Assembly (NCBI RefSeq): GCF_014651835.1
Contig: NZ_BMXQ01000001.1
Location: 1,626,801 to 1,690,800, forward strand
Direction of reading: 5' to 3'
Source: Pigmentiphaga litoralis
GTDB lineage: Bacteria > Pseudomonadota > Gammaproteobacteria > Burkholderiales > Burkholderiaceae_B
DNA: 64,000 bases
The notes under the pieces were generated by a model that had not been told where the DNA came from, ran no database searches, and saw nothing but the letters and a program-made list of their open reading frames with translations. Both the position numbers and the translations under genes were made by a program. Positions 18,166-28,657 of this stretch are shown in pieces (the first letter of the stretch is position 1; each line of letters starts with the position of its first letter).

Positions 18166-19965
18166 TTACGGCATCGTAACCGAGGCTTCCCCGAACTGCA
18201 GCGCGGCCAGGCGGGCATACAGCGGCGAGGTCGCCATCAGGTCGGTATGCGTTCCTTCGGCCACGATGCGGCCGGCGTCCAGCACCAGGATGCGGTCGGC
18301 CTGCTTGACCGTGGCCAGGCGATGCGCAATCACCAGCGTGGTCCTGGACTGGGTCGCGTTGTCCAGGGCTTGCTGCACCAGCCGCTCGCTTTCGGCGTCC
18401 AGCGCGCTGGTCGCCTCGTCCAGCAGCAGCACCGGCGGATTCTTGAGGATGGCGCGCGCGATCGCGATCCGTTGCCGTTGACCGCCCGACAGACGCACGC
18501 CGCGTTCCCCGAGGAAGGTGTCGTAGCCATCAGGCAAGGCGGCGATGAAGCCGTCGGCCGCGGCCATGCGGGCGGCGGCCTTGACTTCATCGACGCTGGC
18601 CTTGTCGCGCCCATAGCGGATGTTGTCCATGACCGAGCCCGAGAAGATCACGGTTTCCTGCAACACGACGCCGATGTGCGCGCGCAGGTCCTGCAGCGAC
18701 AGCTGGCGCGTGTCGACGCCGTTGATCGAAATGCGGCCGGCTTGCGGATCGTAGAAGCGCAGCAGCACCTGGAACAAGGTGGTCTTGCCAGCGCCCGACG
18801 GGCCGACCAGGGCGACATGTTCACCGGGCCGCACGTGCAGCGACAGGTCGGCCAGCGCCGGGGTGCCTGGACGGGACGGATAGGCAAACGCAATGTGGTC
18901 GAAGCGCAATCCTTCTCCGTGCTCGGGCAGCGGCACCGTGGTGGTGGCTTCAGTAACCGGCGACTGTGCGCCGCGCAGTTGCAGCAGGCGGTCGGTTGCG
19001 CCGGCTGCGCGTTGCAGGTCGCCCCAGACTTCGGATACCGCGCCGACGGCGCCGGCGGTGACCACGGCGTACAAGATGAACTGCGACAGCAGGCCCGCGG
19101 TCATGTCACCGGCCAGCACCGCGCGCGCGCCGAGCCAGAGCACGAACACGATCGCGCCAAAAATGAGCACGATCACCATGGCCGTCAATGCGGCGCGTGC
19201 GCGGATGCGCAACAAGGCCGCATCGAACGCGTGTTCGACCGCGGCGCCAAAGCGCGCCGATTCATACGGCTGCTGGTTGTAGGACTGCACGGTGGGCATG
19301 GCGTTGAGCACCTCGCCCGCCAGCGCGCTGGCGCCGGCCACGCGGTCCTGTGTCAGGCCCGACAGCTTCCGGACCCGCCGGCCAAAAAAGATGATGGGGG
19401 CAATCACCACGACCAGGGTCACCAGGATGTAGGCCGACAGGGTCGGACTGGTGATGGCCAGCATGATCAGGCCGCCCACCAGCAGGAACAGGTTGCGCAG
19501 CCCCTGCGACAGGCTGGTGCCTACCACCGTCTGGATCAGGGTGGTGTCGGTGGTCAGGCGCGACAGCACTTCGCCGGTCTGGGTGGTTTCAAAGAACTGG
19601 GGACTCATGCGCAGCACGCGATCGTAGACAGCCCGGCGCAGGTCGGCCGTGACCCGTTCGCCCAGCCACGACACCATGTAGAACCGCAGCGCGGTAGCCC
19701 CGGCCAGCACCAGCGACACGACGAACAGGGCGACAAAGTAACGATCGATGTGCGCCCGATTGCCAGCAGAAAAGCCGAGGTCGATCAGGTAGCGGAAGGC
19801 GACGGGCAAGGCCAGGGTCGCGCCCGCGGCGACCAGCAGCGCCAGGAAGGCGATGGCCCAGCGGCCCGCATAGGGCCGCAGGAATGGCAGCATCGCAAAC
19901 AGTGATTGGGGCGACGCGCCATGCGGAAGCGGCGGCAGTGAGGACGTACGGACGGGGTCGGGCAT
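18166..19965 (-). CDS. ABC exporter, fused membrane and ATPase domains (ABCB/MsbA type)
   Basis: The 599-residue half-transporter acts as a homodimer. An ABC transmembrane domain of six helices (about residues 30-320) is followed by the nucleotide-binding domain with Walker [10 protein letters not shown], signature LSGGQRQRI, Walker [13 protein letters not shown] and the switch His in VIAHRLATV. It could be the lipid A flippase MsbA or a related drug/lipid exporter; the sequence does not decide. The ATG at 19965 (MPDPVRTSS) was preferred over an ATG 129 bp upstream, whose extra residues look non-coding. Confidence 0.9.
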   Translation of the reverse strand: MPDPVRTSSLPPLPHGASPQSLFAMLPFLRPYAGRWAIAFLALLVAAGATLALPVAFRYLIDLGFSAGNRAHIDRYFVALFVVSLVLAGATALRFYMVSWLGERVTADLRRAVYDRVLRMSPQFFETTQTGEVLSRLTTDTTLIQTVVGTSLSQGLRNLFLLVGGLIMLAITSPTLSAYILVTLVVVIAPIIFFGRRVRKLSGLTQDRVAGASALAGEVLNAMPTVQSYNQQPYESARFGAAVEHAFDAALLRIRARAALTAMVIVLIFGAIVFVLWLGARAVLAGDMTAGLLSQFILYAVVTAGAVGAVSEVWGDLQRAAGATDRLLQLRGAQSPVTEATTTVPLPEHGEGLRFDHIAFAYPSRPGTPALADLSLHVRPGEHVALVGPSGAGKTTLFQVLLRFYDPQAGRISINGVDTRQLSLQDLRAHIGVVLQETVIFSGSVMDNIRYGRDKASVDEVKAAARMAAADGFIAALPDGYDTFLGERGVRLSGGQRQRIAIARAILKNPPVLLLDEATSALDAESERLVQQALDNATQSRTTLVIAHRLATVKQADRILVLDAGRIVAEGTHTDLMATSPLYARLAALQFGEASVTMP

Positions 19966-20119
19966 AAACCTGCCAAAGAACGCTGGAGCTTGCGATTGTG
20001 CCACTGGCAGGCTGACTGGCGCATGGCGCCGATGTAAAGCGTTACAGCGACGCGCATTCTCGCGGGATACCCTGCACCTACCTTGCCCCCGCACCCCCTT
20101 TTTTCAGGAGCAAACCGCC

Positions 20120-20488
20120 ATGAAGCGATTCCTACTGGCCCTTGGCCTGGCCGGTGCCTGCACCGCCGCGCTCGCCCAAACCGCCGCCGTTGCGGCGCCC
20201 AATGTGGAACAAGCCACCCAGGCCCTGCAGAATGCCATGCAGCGCGAGATCCAGGCGATGAACGCCGAACAGGGCCCCGGCTTCGATTCCAACGCCGCCA
20301 CCGGCGTCGTCAAGACCCTGGAAGTCAAAGCCATCGACAACTGCCGGACGCCGCCGGCCGGACAAGGCGTCGCGTGCCAGGTGCGCACCAGCGCGGAGCT
20401 GAAAGGCTCGCGCACCGAAGAGACGAACACCTATCACTTCTGGCAGCAAGGCGGCCGCTGGGAAGCGAGACTGCCTTCAGGGACCTGA
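20120..20488 (+). CDS. Small secreted protein of unknown function
   Basis: The 122-residue product has a good Sec signal (MKRFLLALGLAGACTAALAQ, cleaved after AQ or ALA). A short helical segment follows (EQATQALQNAMQREIQAMNA), then a strand-rich tail with a possible disulfide (NCRTPP...VACQV) and HFWQQGGRWEARLPSG. The family is unknown to me. TTTTCAGGAG sits just before the start. It is divergent from the ABC exporter gene and followed by repeat copy D. Confidence 0.65.
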   Translation: MKRFLLALGLAGACTAALAQTAAVAAPNVEQATQALQNAMQREIQAMNAEQGPGFDSNAATGVVKTLEVKAIDNCRTPPAGQGVACQVRTSAELKGSRTEETNTYHFWQQGGRWEARLPSGT

Positions 20489-20551
20489 TCCTTCGTCCGC
20501 TCAAGACCGCTGGTCGCAACAGCACGCCCCCCGAACTCAAACAGCGCCCTC

Positions 20552-20625
20552 AAGGGCACAGCGGATCTGGCTTCGCCAGTCCGCCAGTGCCGCCCCTGGG
20601 GGAGGCGCGGAGCGCCAACGGGGGG
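20552..20625 (+). repeat. Two-hairpin intergenic repeat, copy D
   Basis: It reads AAGGGCACAGCGGATCTGGC, then TTCGCCAGTCCGCCAGTGCC, then CCTGGGGGAGGCGCGGAGCG and a G-run. It lies between two convergent genes and its last base directly abuts the stop codon of the permease, so it is placed like a bidirectional terminator. It has one hairpin-loop change (GCGGAGCG instead of GCGAAGCG). Confidence 0.8.
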
Positions 20626-21921
20626 CTACATTGTTCTTCTCGACGCGAGAATCGCGTTGAGAAGAATTGCACCAAAAGTTGCGGTGCCGATGCCGCCCAA
20701 TGCGAAGCCGCCGATGTTGAGGGTGAAGTCGCCTGCCCCGAGCACCAGCGTGACCGCGGCCACGATCAGGTTCCGGTTGTCGGAGAAGTCGACGCGGTTC
20801 TCGACCCAGATCCTTGCGCCGGAGACGGCGATCAGGCCGAACACCACGATCGAGACGCCGCCCAGCACGGCGGTCGGGATGGTCAGGATGATGGCGCCGA
20901 ACTTGGGGGAAAAGCCGAGCAGGATCGCGAAGCACGCGGCGATGACGAAGACCAGGGTCGAATAGATCCGGGTCACGGCCATGACGCCGATGTTCTCGGC
21001 GTACGTGGTCAGGCCGGTGCCGCCCACGCTGCCGGACACCACCGTGGCGATCCCGTCACCCACGAAGGCGCGACCCATGTAGCGGTCCAGGTTCTGGCCG
21101 GTCATGGCGCTGACGGCCTTGATGTGACCCAGGTTTTCCGCAACCAGAATCACAGCGACCGGCGCGAGCAGCGCCATGGCATCAAGCCGGAATACCGGTG
21201 CGGTAAACGCAGGCATGCCCAGCCACGCCGCGTTGGCCACGGTCGAAAAGTCGATGGGCTTGCCCAGGCCGGCGCCATTGGTCAGCACGGCATACAGCAC
21301 ATACGCCAGCAGCAGGCCGATCAGGATCAGAAGCCGCTGCACCATGCCGCGCGTGAACACGGCAACGGCGCCAACGCACAGCACGGTCGCCAGGGCCATC
21401 CAGGCATCAAACGAGTTGGCGGTGACGCTCTTGACGGCAATCGGCGCCAGGTTCAGGCCAATGACCGCGACCACGGCGCCGGTCACGACCGGCGGCATGA
21501 AACGTTCGATCCAGCCCGTGCCGATCGCCATGACCAGAAAGCCGATTAACGTATAAACGACGCCGCAGGCAATGATGCCGCCGAGTGCCACGCCGATGTT
21601 CGCGTTCAAGCCCGGTCCGGCATAGCCGCTGACGGCGATGACCAGACCGATGAAGGCAAAGCTGGACCCCAGGTAGCTTGGCACCCGGCCGCCGACAATC
21701 ACGAAGAACAGCAGCGTGCCGACGCCCGACATGAAGATGGCAAGATTGGGATCAAAGCCCATCAACAAGGGCGCGAGCACGGTGGACCCGAACATGGCGA
21801 CCACATGCTGCAGGCCCATCGCGCCCATTTGCGGCCATGGCAGCCGCTCGTCTGGCGCGATGACGCCCCCCGCTACCCCGTCGGTGCGCTCGCGCCACCG
21901 CGGAAAATACGATCCCGCCAT
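20626..21921 (-). CDS. Uracil/xanthine permease, NCS2 (UraA/RutG-like)
   Basis: The 431-residue inner-membrane protein has about 14 hydrophobic segments, of the nucleobase:cation symporter-2 family. Recognisable motifs are LGLQHVVAMFGST-type sequence at the N terminus (here MGLQHVVAMFGSTVLAPLL), GSSFAFIG, and the substrate-binding region with VAENLGHI and GDGIATVVSGSVGGTGLTTY. It imports uracil or a related pyrimidine with protons. No pyr or rut genes adjoin. It ends against repeat D, and a 110-bp gap separates its start from the treY stop. Confidence 0.9.
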   Translation of the reverse strand: MAGSYFPRWRERTDGVAGGVIAPDERLPWPQMGAMGLQHVVAMFGSTVLAPLLMGFDPNLAIFMSGVGTLLFFVIVGGRVPSYLGSSFAFIGLVIAVSGYAGPGLNANIGVALGGIIACGVVYTLIGFLVMAIGTGWIERFMPPVVTGAVVAVIGLNLAPIAVKSVTANSFDAWMALATVLCVGAVAVFTRGMVQRLLILIGLLLAYVLYAVLTNGAGLGKPIDFSTVANAAWLGMPAFTAPVFRLDAMALLAPVAVILVAENLGHIKAVSAMTGQNLDRYMGRAFVGDGIATVVSGSVGGTGLTTYAENIGVMAVTRIYSTLVFVIAACFAILLGFSPKFGAIILTIPTAVLGGVSIVVFGLIAVSGARIWVENRVDFSDNRNLIVAAVTLVLGAGDFTLNIGGFALGGIGTATFGAILLNAILASRRTM

Positions 21922-22031
21922 TGCCCTCTCCTGTTTTTGTGCCTATGACAGACAGGCGCAAGTGTAAGGAGAGCGGCGTGGCAAGGCCAGCGCCGCGTCA
22001 GGGCACTGTCAGCGCGGGCAGACGCTTGCGG

Positions 22032-24686
22032 TCAGCCCAGCAACGCGATGGGCAGGTCCGCCAACGCATCGGCCACACGGATGCGGCCACCCGCCACCGG
22101 GCACGTGGCGTCCGTCAGCACACTGCTGAACTGCTGCACGTTGACGCCTTCCGGCAGGCACACCACCGTGTCGCCCCACTTGTCGGCGGCGATACGTGGC
22201 TTGGCATCCTCGTTGGTGCCGAGCACCATCGTGGCGACACGATGCGGAACGATCACGACCGCCACGCTATCGCCCTGCGTGCGTGCAAAGGCGAACACGT
22301 GCTGGCTTTCGGCGCCTTCGACCGTCAGTGGCAGGTAGTCGCCTTCCAGGAACAGCGCTTCGTGCTGCTTGCGGAAGTTGAGCGTGCGCCGCACCACTTC
22401 GAACTTGATGCGGCCGTCCCGCCAGTGATCGACCAGGGCGGCAACGTCGAACGGTGTGTCCAGTGCCTGCTTGCGCAGGGCAAAGTCCACCGGACGACGG
22501 TTGTCGGGGTCGACCAGGCTGAAGTCCCACATTTCGGTGCCCTGGTACAGGTCGGGCACCCCAGGGATCGTCATGCGCAGCAGGGTCTGCGAAAGGCTGT
22601 TGACTGCACCGGCCGGACCGATACGGTTGATGAACTCAATCAGTTCCAGCAAGGTGTCGGCATTGGCCTGCGGATCCAGCATCTGGAACAGGAAGCCGTT
22701 GCAGGCGTTTTCGTAACTGTCGTCAGGGGTGACCCAGCTCGATTGCTGCTTGGCTTCACGCAGCGACTTGGTCTGCCAGTCCGACAGGCGGCCGGCCAAT
22801 TCGCGAATGCCGTCTTCATCGTTGACCGACAGATCCAACGGCCATGCGCCGATCAGCGATTGATAAAGCATGTATTCGTCGGCGGGCAACGGGGACGGCG
22901 CGGGTTCTTCGCCGGCTTCGTGCTTGAATCGCGCATGACGTTCGCACCAGCGGGTGACCAGGGCTTCCCACTCGGTCGCGCGTTCGCTCAGGACTGCGAG
23001 TCGCGCCCGGCCATCTTCGCCGCGCTTGTGGTCGTGTGTGGCGGTGGCAAGCAGCGCCAGCGGGAATGATTCGGCACGGCCCCGCACCCGCTCATGGAAC
23101 TCGTCGCTTTCCATCGAGAAGATCGCGGGATCGGCGCCGACCTCGTTGCGCGACAGCAAGCGGCCATACCGGTAGAAGCCGGTGTCCTCGACCGATTTGG
23201 CGGCCAGGGGCGACGTGAGTTGCTGGAAGCGGCGAATGGCTTGCAGGCGCACCGAGCGCTGGTCTTCCGGGAAATCCTGTGGCGCCTGACCGCCCAGCCA
23301 GCCGGCCATGGTGTCGAGCAGATCGTAGTCGGCCGGACGCAGGCTGGCATGCGCGCCTTCACGAGCCTTGGTGAAGGGCACCTCGTCATCTTCCGTGCGG
23401 CCCTGCACGTCGGCGTAAGTGCGATATACCGGGAAGTACACCAGCAATTCCGTCAGTACACGACGGATTGCCGATGGGCTCCAGTCGCGCGTCATCAGAT
23501 CGAAATGCGCAATCCGATGCAGCAGCCGCACCAGCGCGTCGAATTCCCCCGCAAAGTTCTGCTGGATCAGCTGACGCCGTGCCGTGCGCGACAGCTCGGT
23601 AAAGGTCTTGGTGCTGCCGGAAATGGACTGCCACATCGTGGTCAGGGTGGCTTCGCCCTGCGGATCGTGCAGCCACTGCCCGACTTCGCTCATGAAGTCG
23701 TAGCCCGTCGTGCCATCGGTCTCCCATGCCGTGGCTAGCGGTTCGCCCGCGGCCAGGATCTTTTCGACCACCACATACGGGACGCGTTTGGGCGCATCGG
23801 CCGGGCGGCGGTCGGCGCGCTTTTCCAGTTCCGCGCGCAGGTAGCGGCAATAGGCCTTGGGATCGGCCAGGCCATCGACGTGGTCGACACGCAGACCATC
23901 GACCAGCCCTTCTTCGTACAGCCGGAAGAACAGGGAATGGATATCGTCGCGAACCGCGTCCCGCTCGGCGCGCATGCCGGCCAGGTCGCTGATCTCGAAG
24001 AATCGGCGCCAGTTGATTTCTTCCGCCGCGGTGCGCCACCATGCCAGGCGATAGTGCTGGCGTTCCAGCAGTTCGTGCAGGCGCTGCCGGCCATCGGTGC
24101 GCGCGGCATCGAAGGCCTGCGGCGTTTCGTCCATCAGGCGCAGCACCTCTTCATGATGCTCGGGCGCAATGGGAAACCGCGCGTCATAGTAGGTGACGAC
24201 GGGTTCATGCGTTTTCTGATCACGCTCAATCTTGAGCTGGCCTTCGGACAGCACCTTGCCATAGGGGTCGCCCAGATAGGGGGCCAGCAGCTTGCCCTTC
24301 AACGACGGGTCAGGTGAATTCCACTCGATGTCGAAATACTCGGCGTAGGCGCTGTTGGGGCCCTCGCGCAGCACGCTCCACCACCACGCGTTGTCGGGGC
24401 TCACGCCCATGTGGTTGGGCACGATATCGAGGATCAGGCCCATGCCGAATTCCCGCAGGCGCGCGACCAGCTTGCGCAGCGCCTCTTCGCCGCCGAGTTC
24501 CGGGCTGATGACGTGGTAGTCGATCGTGTCGTATCCGTGCGTCGATCCGGCCCGCGCACGCGTCAACGGCGAGGCATAGATGTCGCTGATACCGAGCTTG
24601 TGAAAGTATTCAACCAGCTCGATGGCGTCCGTAATCGGAAAGCCTTCGTGGAACTGCAGCCTGACCGTGGCTCGCGGTGCACTCAT
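22032..24686 (-). CDS. treY: Malto-oligosyltrehalose synthase
   Basis: TreY rearranges the reducing-end alpha-1,4 bond of a maltodextrin to alpha,alpha-1,1, making maltooligosyltrehalose for TreZ. The 884-residue GH13 protein begins with the TreY hallmark VRLQFHEGFPITDA and has GLILDIVPNHM, nucleophile D268 in GLRVDHVDGLADP and acid/base E308 in VVVEKIL. The length is normal for the family. It is the last gene of the glucan/trehalose operon, and its start overlaps the malQ stop by four bases. No terminator is evident in the 110 bp that follow. Confidence 0.95.
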   Translation of the reverse strand: MSAPRATVRLQFHEGFPITDAIELVEYFHKLGISDIYASPLTRARAGSTHGYDTIDYHVISPELGGEEALRKLVARLREFGMGLILDIVPNHMGVSPDNAWWWSVLREGPNSAYAEYFDIEWNSPDPSLKGKLLAPYLGDPYGKVLSEGQLKIERDQKTHEPVVTYYDARFPIAPEHHEEVLRLMDETPQAFDAARTDGRQRLHELLERQHYRLAWWRTAAEEINWRRFFEISDLAGMRAERDAVRDDIHSLFFRLYEEGLVDGLRVDHVDGLADPKAYCRYLRAELEKRADRRPADAPKRVPYVVVEKILAAGEPLATAWETDGTTGYDFMSEVGQWLHDPQGEATLTTMWQSISGSTKTFTELSRTARRQLIQQNFAGEFDALVRLLHRIAHFDLMTRDWSPSAIRRVLTELLVYFPVYRTYADVQGRTEDDEVPFTKAREGAHASLRPADYDLLDTMAGWLGGQAPQDFPEDQRSVRLQAIRRFQQLTSPLAAKSVEDTGFYRYGRLLSRNEVGADPAIFSMESDEFHERVRGRAESFPLALLATATHDHKRGEDGRARLAVLSERATEWEALVTRWCERHARFKHEAGEEPAPSPLPADEYMLYQSLIGAWPLDLSVNDEDGIRELAGRLSDWQTKSLREAKQQSSWVTPDDSYENACNGFLFQMLDPQANADTLLELIEFINRIGPAGAVNSLSQTLLRMTIPGVPDLYQGTEMWDFSLVDPDNRRPVDFALRKQALDTPFDVAALVDHWRDGRIKFEVVRRTLNFRKQHEALFLEGDYLPLTVEGAESQHVFAFARTQGDSVAVVIVPHRVATMVLGTNEDAKPRIAADKWGDTVVCLPEGVNVQQFSSVLTDATCPVAGGRIRVADALADLPIALLG

Positions 24687-26818
24687 GATGATTGTCTGCT
24701 CTGAGAAAGGGCGGCCAGGCGTCGGCTGACGTCCTGATCGTCCAGCAAGGTATCGATCGTCGTCGCCATGCGGCGACGCCAGTTGGGATGGGTATCGGTG
24801 GTACCTGGCAGATTCGGCGCTTCGGGATCACCCAGCACGTCTTCGAGTGGAACGACCGCCAGTGGACATGACGTCGCGCCGACGAAGCGGAATGTTTCCG
24901 CAATCGGCGGCGGCGCCTCGGGGTCGGTGTCCTGCGATACCTCTATCCCTGCGGCCGCCAGCGATTGCACCAGCTGCTCCCGGTCGCGGGCGCGATTGGC
25001 CATCTGTGCATCCAGCGAGTCGCCGTCGCCGAACAGGCCAAGGCGGTCCCGCCACTGCAGGTCTGTGCCGGTCCACCAGCCTGCGATGGTCGGCAGGTCG
25101 TGCGTGGTCGTCATGGCCATGGCCTCGACCGGCCAGTCGCGCGGCGGCTTGATCGGAGCGTTCTCGCCGCCATGCGCACGTTCGAACCACAACACATCCA
25201 TGCCCAGCATGCCGGCGCGGCCGATCTGATCGTTGAAGCCTTCGGGCACCGTGCCCAGGTTCTCGCCGACCACGATGGCGCGATGCCGCCACGATTCCAA
25301 GGCGATCAGACGCATGATGTCGTCGAACGGATAATTCACATAGGCGCCATCGGTGGGCGCGGCGCCTTCGGGCACCAGCCACATCCGCTTTAGTCCCAGG
25401 GCGTGGTCGATGCGGATCCCGCCTGCGTGACGCAGGCAGGCGCGCAGCATTTCAATGTACGCACGGTAGCCGGTCCGCCGCAGGGCCGATGGCGAAAATG
25501 CCGTCAGGCCCCAGGCCTGGCCCTGTGCGTTGTACAGATCGGGCGGCGCGCCCGGCGACAGCTTGGCCAGAATTTCGCCCTGGCGGCTCCAGGCGTGACT
25601 GCCACCCGGGTCCGTGCCGACGGCCAGGTCGGCGATCAGGCCGATGCCCATGCCGGCGTCACGCGCAGCCGCTTGCGCCCGCGCCAGCCCCCGGTCGGCC
25701 AGCCACTGCAGGAAAGCATGGAAGGTAACGTCGGCGGCATGTTCCTGCGCAAACGCCGCGACTTCGGGACTGTCGGGATTCTGGTAGCACTCGGGCCAGT
25801 CACGCCAGCCGCCGGTAGGAAAGCCTTCGGCCAGGCGCCACGCATGCAGCGCTTCGAAGCGCGCGTGGTTTTCAAGCAGGCTGCCGCCCTCTTCCCGGAA
25901 GCGCGTGAACGCTTCGTGCACCGAGCTGCCGACATTGCCCGGAAAGCCGTCGAACAGGCGGCGCAAAATGGCAAGCTTGGTCCGGGCAACGGCAGGCCAG
26001 TCGACCATATCGAGTTGTTCGAGCCGGGCCAGATCCAGATTGAGCCCCAGCGCTGACGCAGCCAGCGCCACCGCCGGCTGGCCGAACACTTCTGCCGGGT
26101 CGACATACAGCACGTTCAGGAACAGGCGGCTCGACGGCGCATACGGACTGATCCGCTGCGGATCGGCCGTGAACATCGCATGCACCGGGCTGATCGCAAT
26201 GCCCGTGGCGCCGGCCTTGGCGGCCACGCCGGCCAGAGAAGCCAGCGCCGTGAAGTCACCGACGCCCCCCGATGCGCCCGGCGCGCCCAACAACGCGCCG
26301 CGACGGCGCAAGCCGTACAGCTGCACGGCCAGGGCCCATTCGCGAGGCTGCGCCTTGCCGATGGCGTCGCTGACACCGAAGCAGCGGGTGGGCGCAATCG
26401 CCAGCGTCACCACCTGGTCACCGATATGCAGGGTGTGATACCCCGGCAGATTCATGCCCGGGATGATGACCGTGTGCGCGTCCTTGCGGCGCGCTTCGCC
26501 ATCGACCACGCCGCCGTCCTCGTCGAACTCGATGCGAAAGCGCAGTGTGCTGACGGTGTCGGGAAGCGGCACCTCGACCGACTGGCGCACGACGCCGATC
26601 ACGAAATGGCTCGCGGTATCGTCGCCGGCGTCGTTGACTGCGTCCAGGCTGCGATCAATGGCCTCGGGGCTGCTGGCATCGATGCCCAGCGCATTCAGCA
26701 CGTTCCTGAGCACATCTTGCGACACGCGTTGGGGCTTGCCCGCGGCGTCCTGCCAGTCGACCGACACGCCGGCCGCGTCGGCCAGCGCATGAAGGGACTT
26801 TACGTCATCGTCGCTCAT
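24683..26818 (-). CDS. malQ: 4-alpha-glucanotransferase
   Basis: MalQ disproportionates maltodextrins, lengthening short glucans and releasing glucose. The 711-residue GH77 enzyme shows GGVGDFTALA, ISPYAPSSR, the nucleophile motif GIRIDHALGLKRMW and the acid motif VVGENLGTVP. It has an N-terminal ~150-residue strand-rich extension, as in many proteobacterial MalQ. It lies between treZ and treY with four-base overlaps on both sides. Its likely task is to turn malto-oligomers left by TreYZ and GlgX into substrates of usable length. Confidence 0.95.
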   Translation of the reverse strand: MSDDDVKSLHALADAAGVSVDWQDAAGKPQRVSQDVLRNVLNALGIDASSPEAIDRSLDAVNDAGDDTASHFVIGVVRQSVEVPLPDTVSTLRFRIEFDEDGGVVDGEARRKDAHTVIIPGMNLPGYHTLHIGDQVVTLAIAPTRCFGVSDAIGKAQPREWALAVQLYGLRRRGALLGAPGASGGVGDFTALASLAGVAAKAGATGIAISPVHAMFTADPQRISPYAPSSRLFLNVLYVDPAEVFGQPAVALAASALGLNLDLARLEQLDMVDWPAVARTKLAILRRLFDGFPGNVGSSVHEAFTRFREEGGSLLENHARFEALHAWRLAEGFPTGGWRDWPECYQNPDSPEVAAFAQEHAADVTFHAFLQWLADRGLARAQAAARDAGMGIGLIADLAVGTDPGGSHAWSRQGEILAKLSPGAPPDLYNAQGQAWGLTAFSPSALRRTGYRAYIEMLRACLRHAGGIRIDHALGLKRMWLVPEGAAPTDGAYVNYPFDDIMRLIALESWRHRAIVVGENLGTVPEGFNDQIGRAGMLGMDVLWFERAHGGENAPIKPPRDWPVEAMAMTTTHDLPTIAGWWTGTDLQWRDRLGLFGDGDSLDAQMANRARDREQLVQSLAAAGIEVSQDTDPEAPPPIAETFRFVGATSCPLAVVPLEDVLGDPEAPNLPGTTDTHPNWRRRMATTIDTLLDDQDVSRRLAALSQSRQSS

Positions 26819-28647
26819 GCTGCGCTGTCCTGTGCAACGGCCTCCAACGCGTCCTCGAGCATGACCAGCGTCGCGCCGGCCTTGAGCTTGCCGGTCGCGG
26901 CCAGGCGGCCGGTGTCCGAGGCGCTCTCGAACACGAGCTGCCCCCCGACGACCGGCGTGATGTCGACGGCGTCGGCAGCGAAGTTCACATACATCGCATA
27001 GACCTGTCCGTTTGCCAGGCGCCAGCGTGCAGCCACGGCCAGCTCGCCAATGGCCTGGGCGCCGATCGACACCGCGCCATCAAGGTGCGGCACCAGCACT
27101 TCGCGGCGCACGCGCAGCAAGGCGCGGTAGTAGTCCCACCACAACATGCCTTCGCGTCCGGGCGATTCGGTCAGCGGCGGCACCGATGCTTCGAACGTGT
27201 TGGCCGCATTGGGGTCGGGAATGTTGTCACGCACGGCCGGATCGGCAAACGCCGGAAACTTGGCGAATTCCTTGCGGCGGCCTTCGCGCACCGCTTCGGC
27301 CAGTTCGTCGTTGTGGCTGGTGAAGTACAGGAACGGAGTACGCGTACCCCACTCTTCGCCCATGAAGATCATCGGGATCTGCGGCGACAGCATGCACAGC
27401 GCCACGCCTGCGCGCAGCGCTTCCATGCCTGCGCCCTTCTCGGCCAAGGTGATCAGTCGATCACCCAGGGCCCGGTTGCCGATCTGGTCATGGTTCTGCA
27501 GGAACAGCACGAAGGCGGTCGGAGGCAGGTCGCCCGACGGTTCGCCGCGCAGTTCGCCATCGCGATGCGGCGATGGCTGGCCTTGATAGATGAAGCCCTC
27601 GGCCAGGCAGCGCGCCAGCTGCTCGGCAGGCTTGTCGGCATAGTCCGTGTAATAGCCATCGGTTTCCCCGGCAATGATCCGGTGAAGGATGTGGTGACCG
27701 TCATCGTTCCACTGCGCGTCAAAATCCTTGGCAAGGTGGCTGGCGATATTGCCATCATGCTCCAGCACCAGATGCACATGGCGATCGGATGGCAGCGAGG
27801 CGCGCACGGCCGCGGCCATCTCGTCGAGCCAGTCCGGCTCCGAAATGGCATGGACCGCATCAAAGCGCAGGCCGTCGAACCGTAATTCGTTGACCCAGTA
27901 CATGGCGTTGCGCGTGAAGAAGTCGCGCACCTGCGGCCGGCGAAAATCGATTGCCGGGCCCCAGGGCGTGGTCAGGTCTTCACGGAAAAAGTCCGATGCA
28001 TACGCATGCAGGTAGTTGCCATCCGGGCCGAAGTGGTTGTAGACCACGTCCAGGAAAATCATCATTCCCTGTTCATGCGCCGCATCGACCAATGCCTTCA
28101 GGTCGTCGGGGGTGCCGTAGGCCGTGTCGGGCGCATACGGCAGCACGCCGTCATAGCCCCAGTTGCGCTCGCCGGGAAAGTCGGCGATCGGCATCAGCTC
28201 GACCGCCGTGATGCCCAGTTCGGCAAGCTTGGGCAAGGCGGCCTGGATGCCCTTGAAGCCACCAAAGGCCTTGGGGTGCAATTCGTAGAGCACGACCTCG
28301 GACCAGGGGCGGCCCTTCCACTCGGTGGTTCGCCACGCATAGGATTGCGGGTCGACCACGATGCTGTCGTCGTGCACGTCGCCCGCCTGCAGGCGCGAGA
28401 ACGGATCCGGGAACTTGAGATCGTCCCCGATCTGGTAGCGGTAGCGCGTGCCCGCGCCGACCGGCGCTTCCACGACAAAACCGCCCTGACCGTCGGGCTG
28501 CATGTCCAGCGTCATTGGCTCGCCTTGCGGCGGCGTCAGATGCACCTTGACCGCGGCGGCCGCATTCGGCGCCCAGACGGCAAATCGTGTTTGACCGGGG
28601 CGCGTCAAGGTCGCGCCATATCCTGTCGGTAAAAGCCCTTTCGTCAT
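26815..28647 (-). CDS. treZ: Malto-oligosyltrehalose trehalohydrolase
   Basis: TreZ cuts trehalose off the end of maltooligosyltrehalose made by TreY. The 610-residue GH13 protein has an N-terminal CBM48-like sandwich ([18 protein letters not shown], residues 20-37). In the barrel are FLDVVYNHFGPDGNY, nucleophile D263 (GLRFDAVHAI) and acid E296 (HLVLEHDGN), with the DFPGERNWGYDGV loop typical of TreZ. The stop overlaps the malQ start by four bases, and glgX ends 10 bp upstream. Confidence 0.95.
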   Translation of the reverse strand: MTKGLLPTGYGATLTRPGQTRFAVWAPNAAAAVKVHLTPPQGEPMTLDMQPDGQGGFVVEAPVGAGTRYRYQIGDDLKFPDPFSRLQAGDVHDDSIVVDPQSYAWRTTEWKGRPWSEVVLYELHPKAFGGFKGIQAALPKLAELGITAVELMPIADFPGERNWGYDGVLPYAPDTAYGTPDDLKALVDAAHEQGMMIFLDVVYNHFGPDGNYLHAYASDFFREDLTTPWGPAIDFRRPQVRDFFTRNAMYWVNELRFDGLRFDAVHAISEPDWLDEMAAAVRASLPSDRHVHLVLEHDGNIASHLAKDFDAQWNDDGHHILHRIIAGETDGYYTDYADKPAEQLARCLAEGFIYQGQPSPHRDGELRGEPSGDLPPTAFVLFLQNHDQIGNRALGDRLITLAEKGAGMEALRAGVALCMLSPQIPMIFMGEEWGTRTPFLYFTSHNDELAEAVREGRRKEFAKFPAFADPAVRDNIPDPNAANTFEASVPPLTESPGREGMLWWDYYRALLRVRREVLVPHLDGAVSIGAQAIGELAVAARWRLANGQVYAMYVNFAADAVDITPVVGGQLVFESASDTGRLAATGKLKAGATLVMLEDALEAVAQDSAA

Positions 28648-28657
28648 GCTGCTCTCG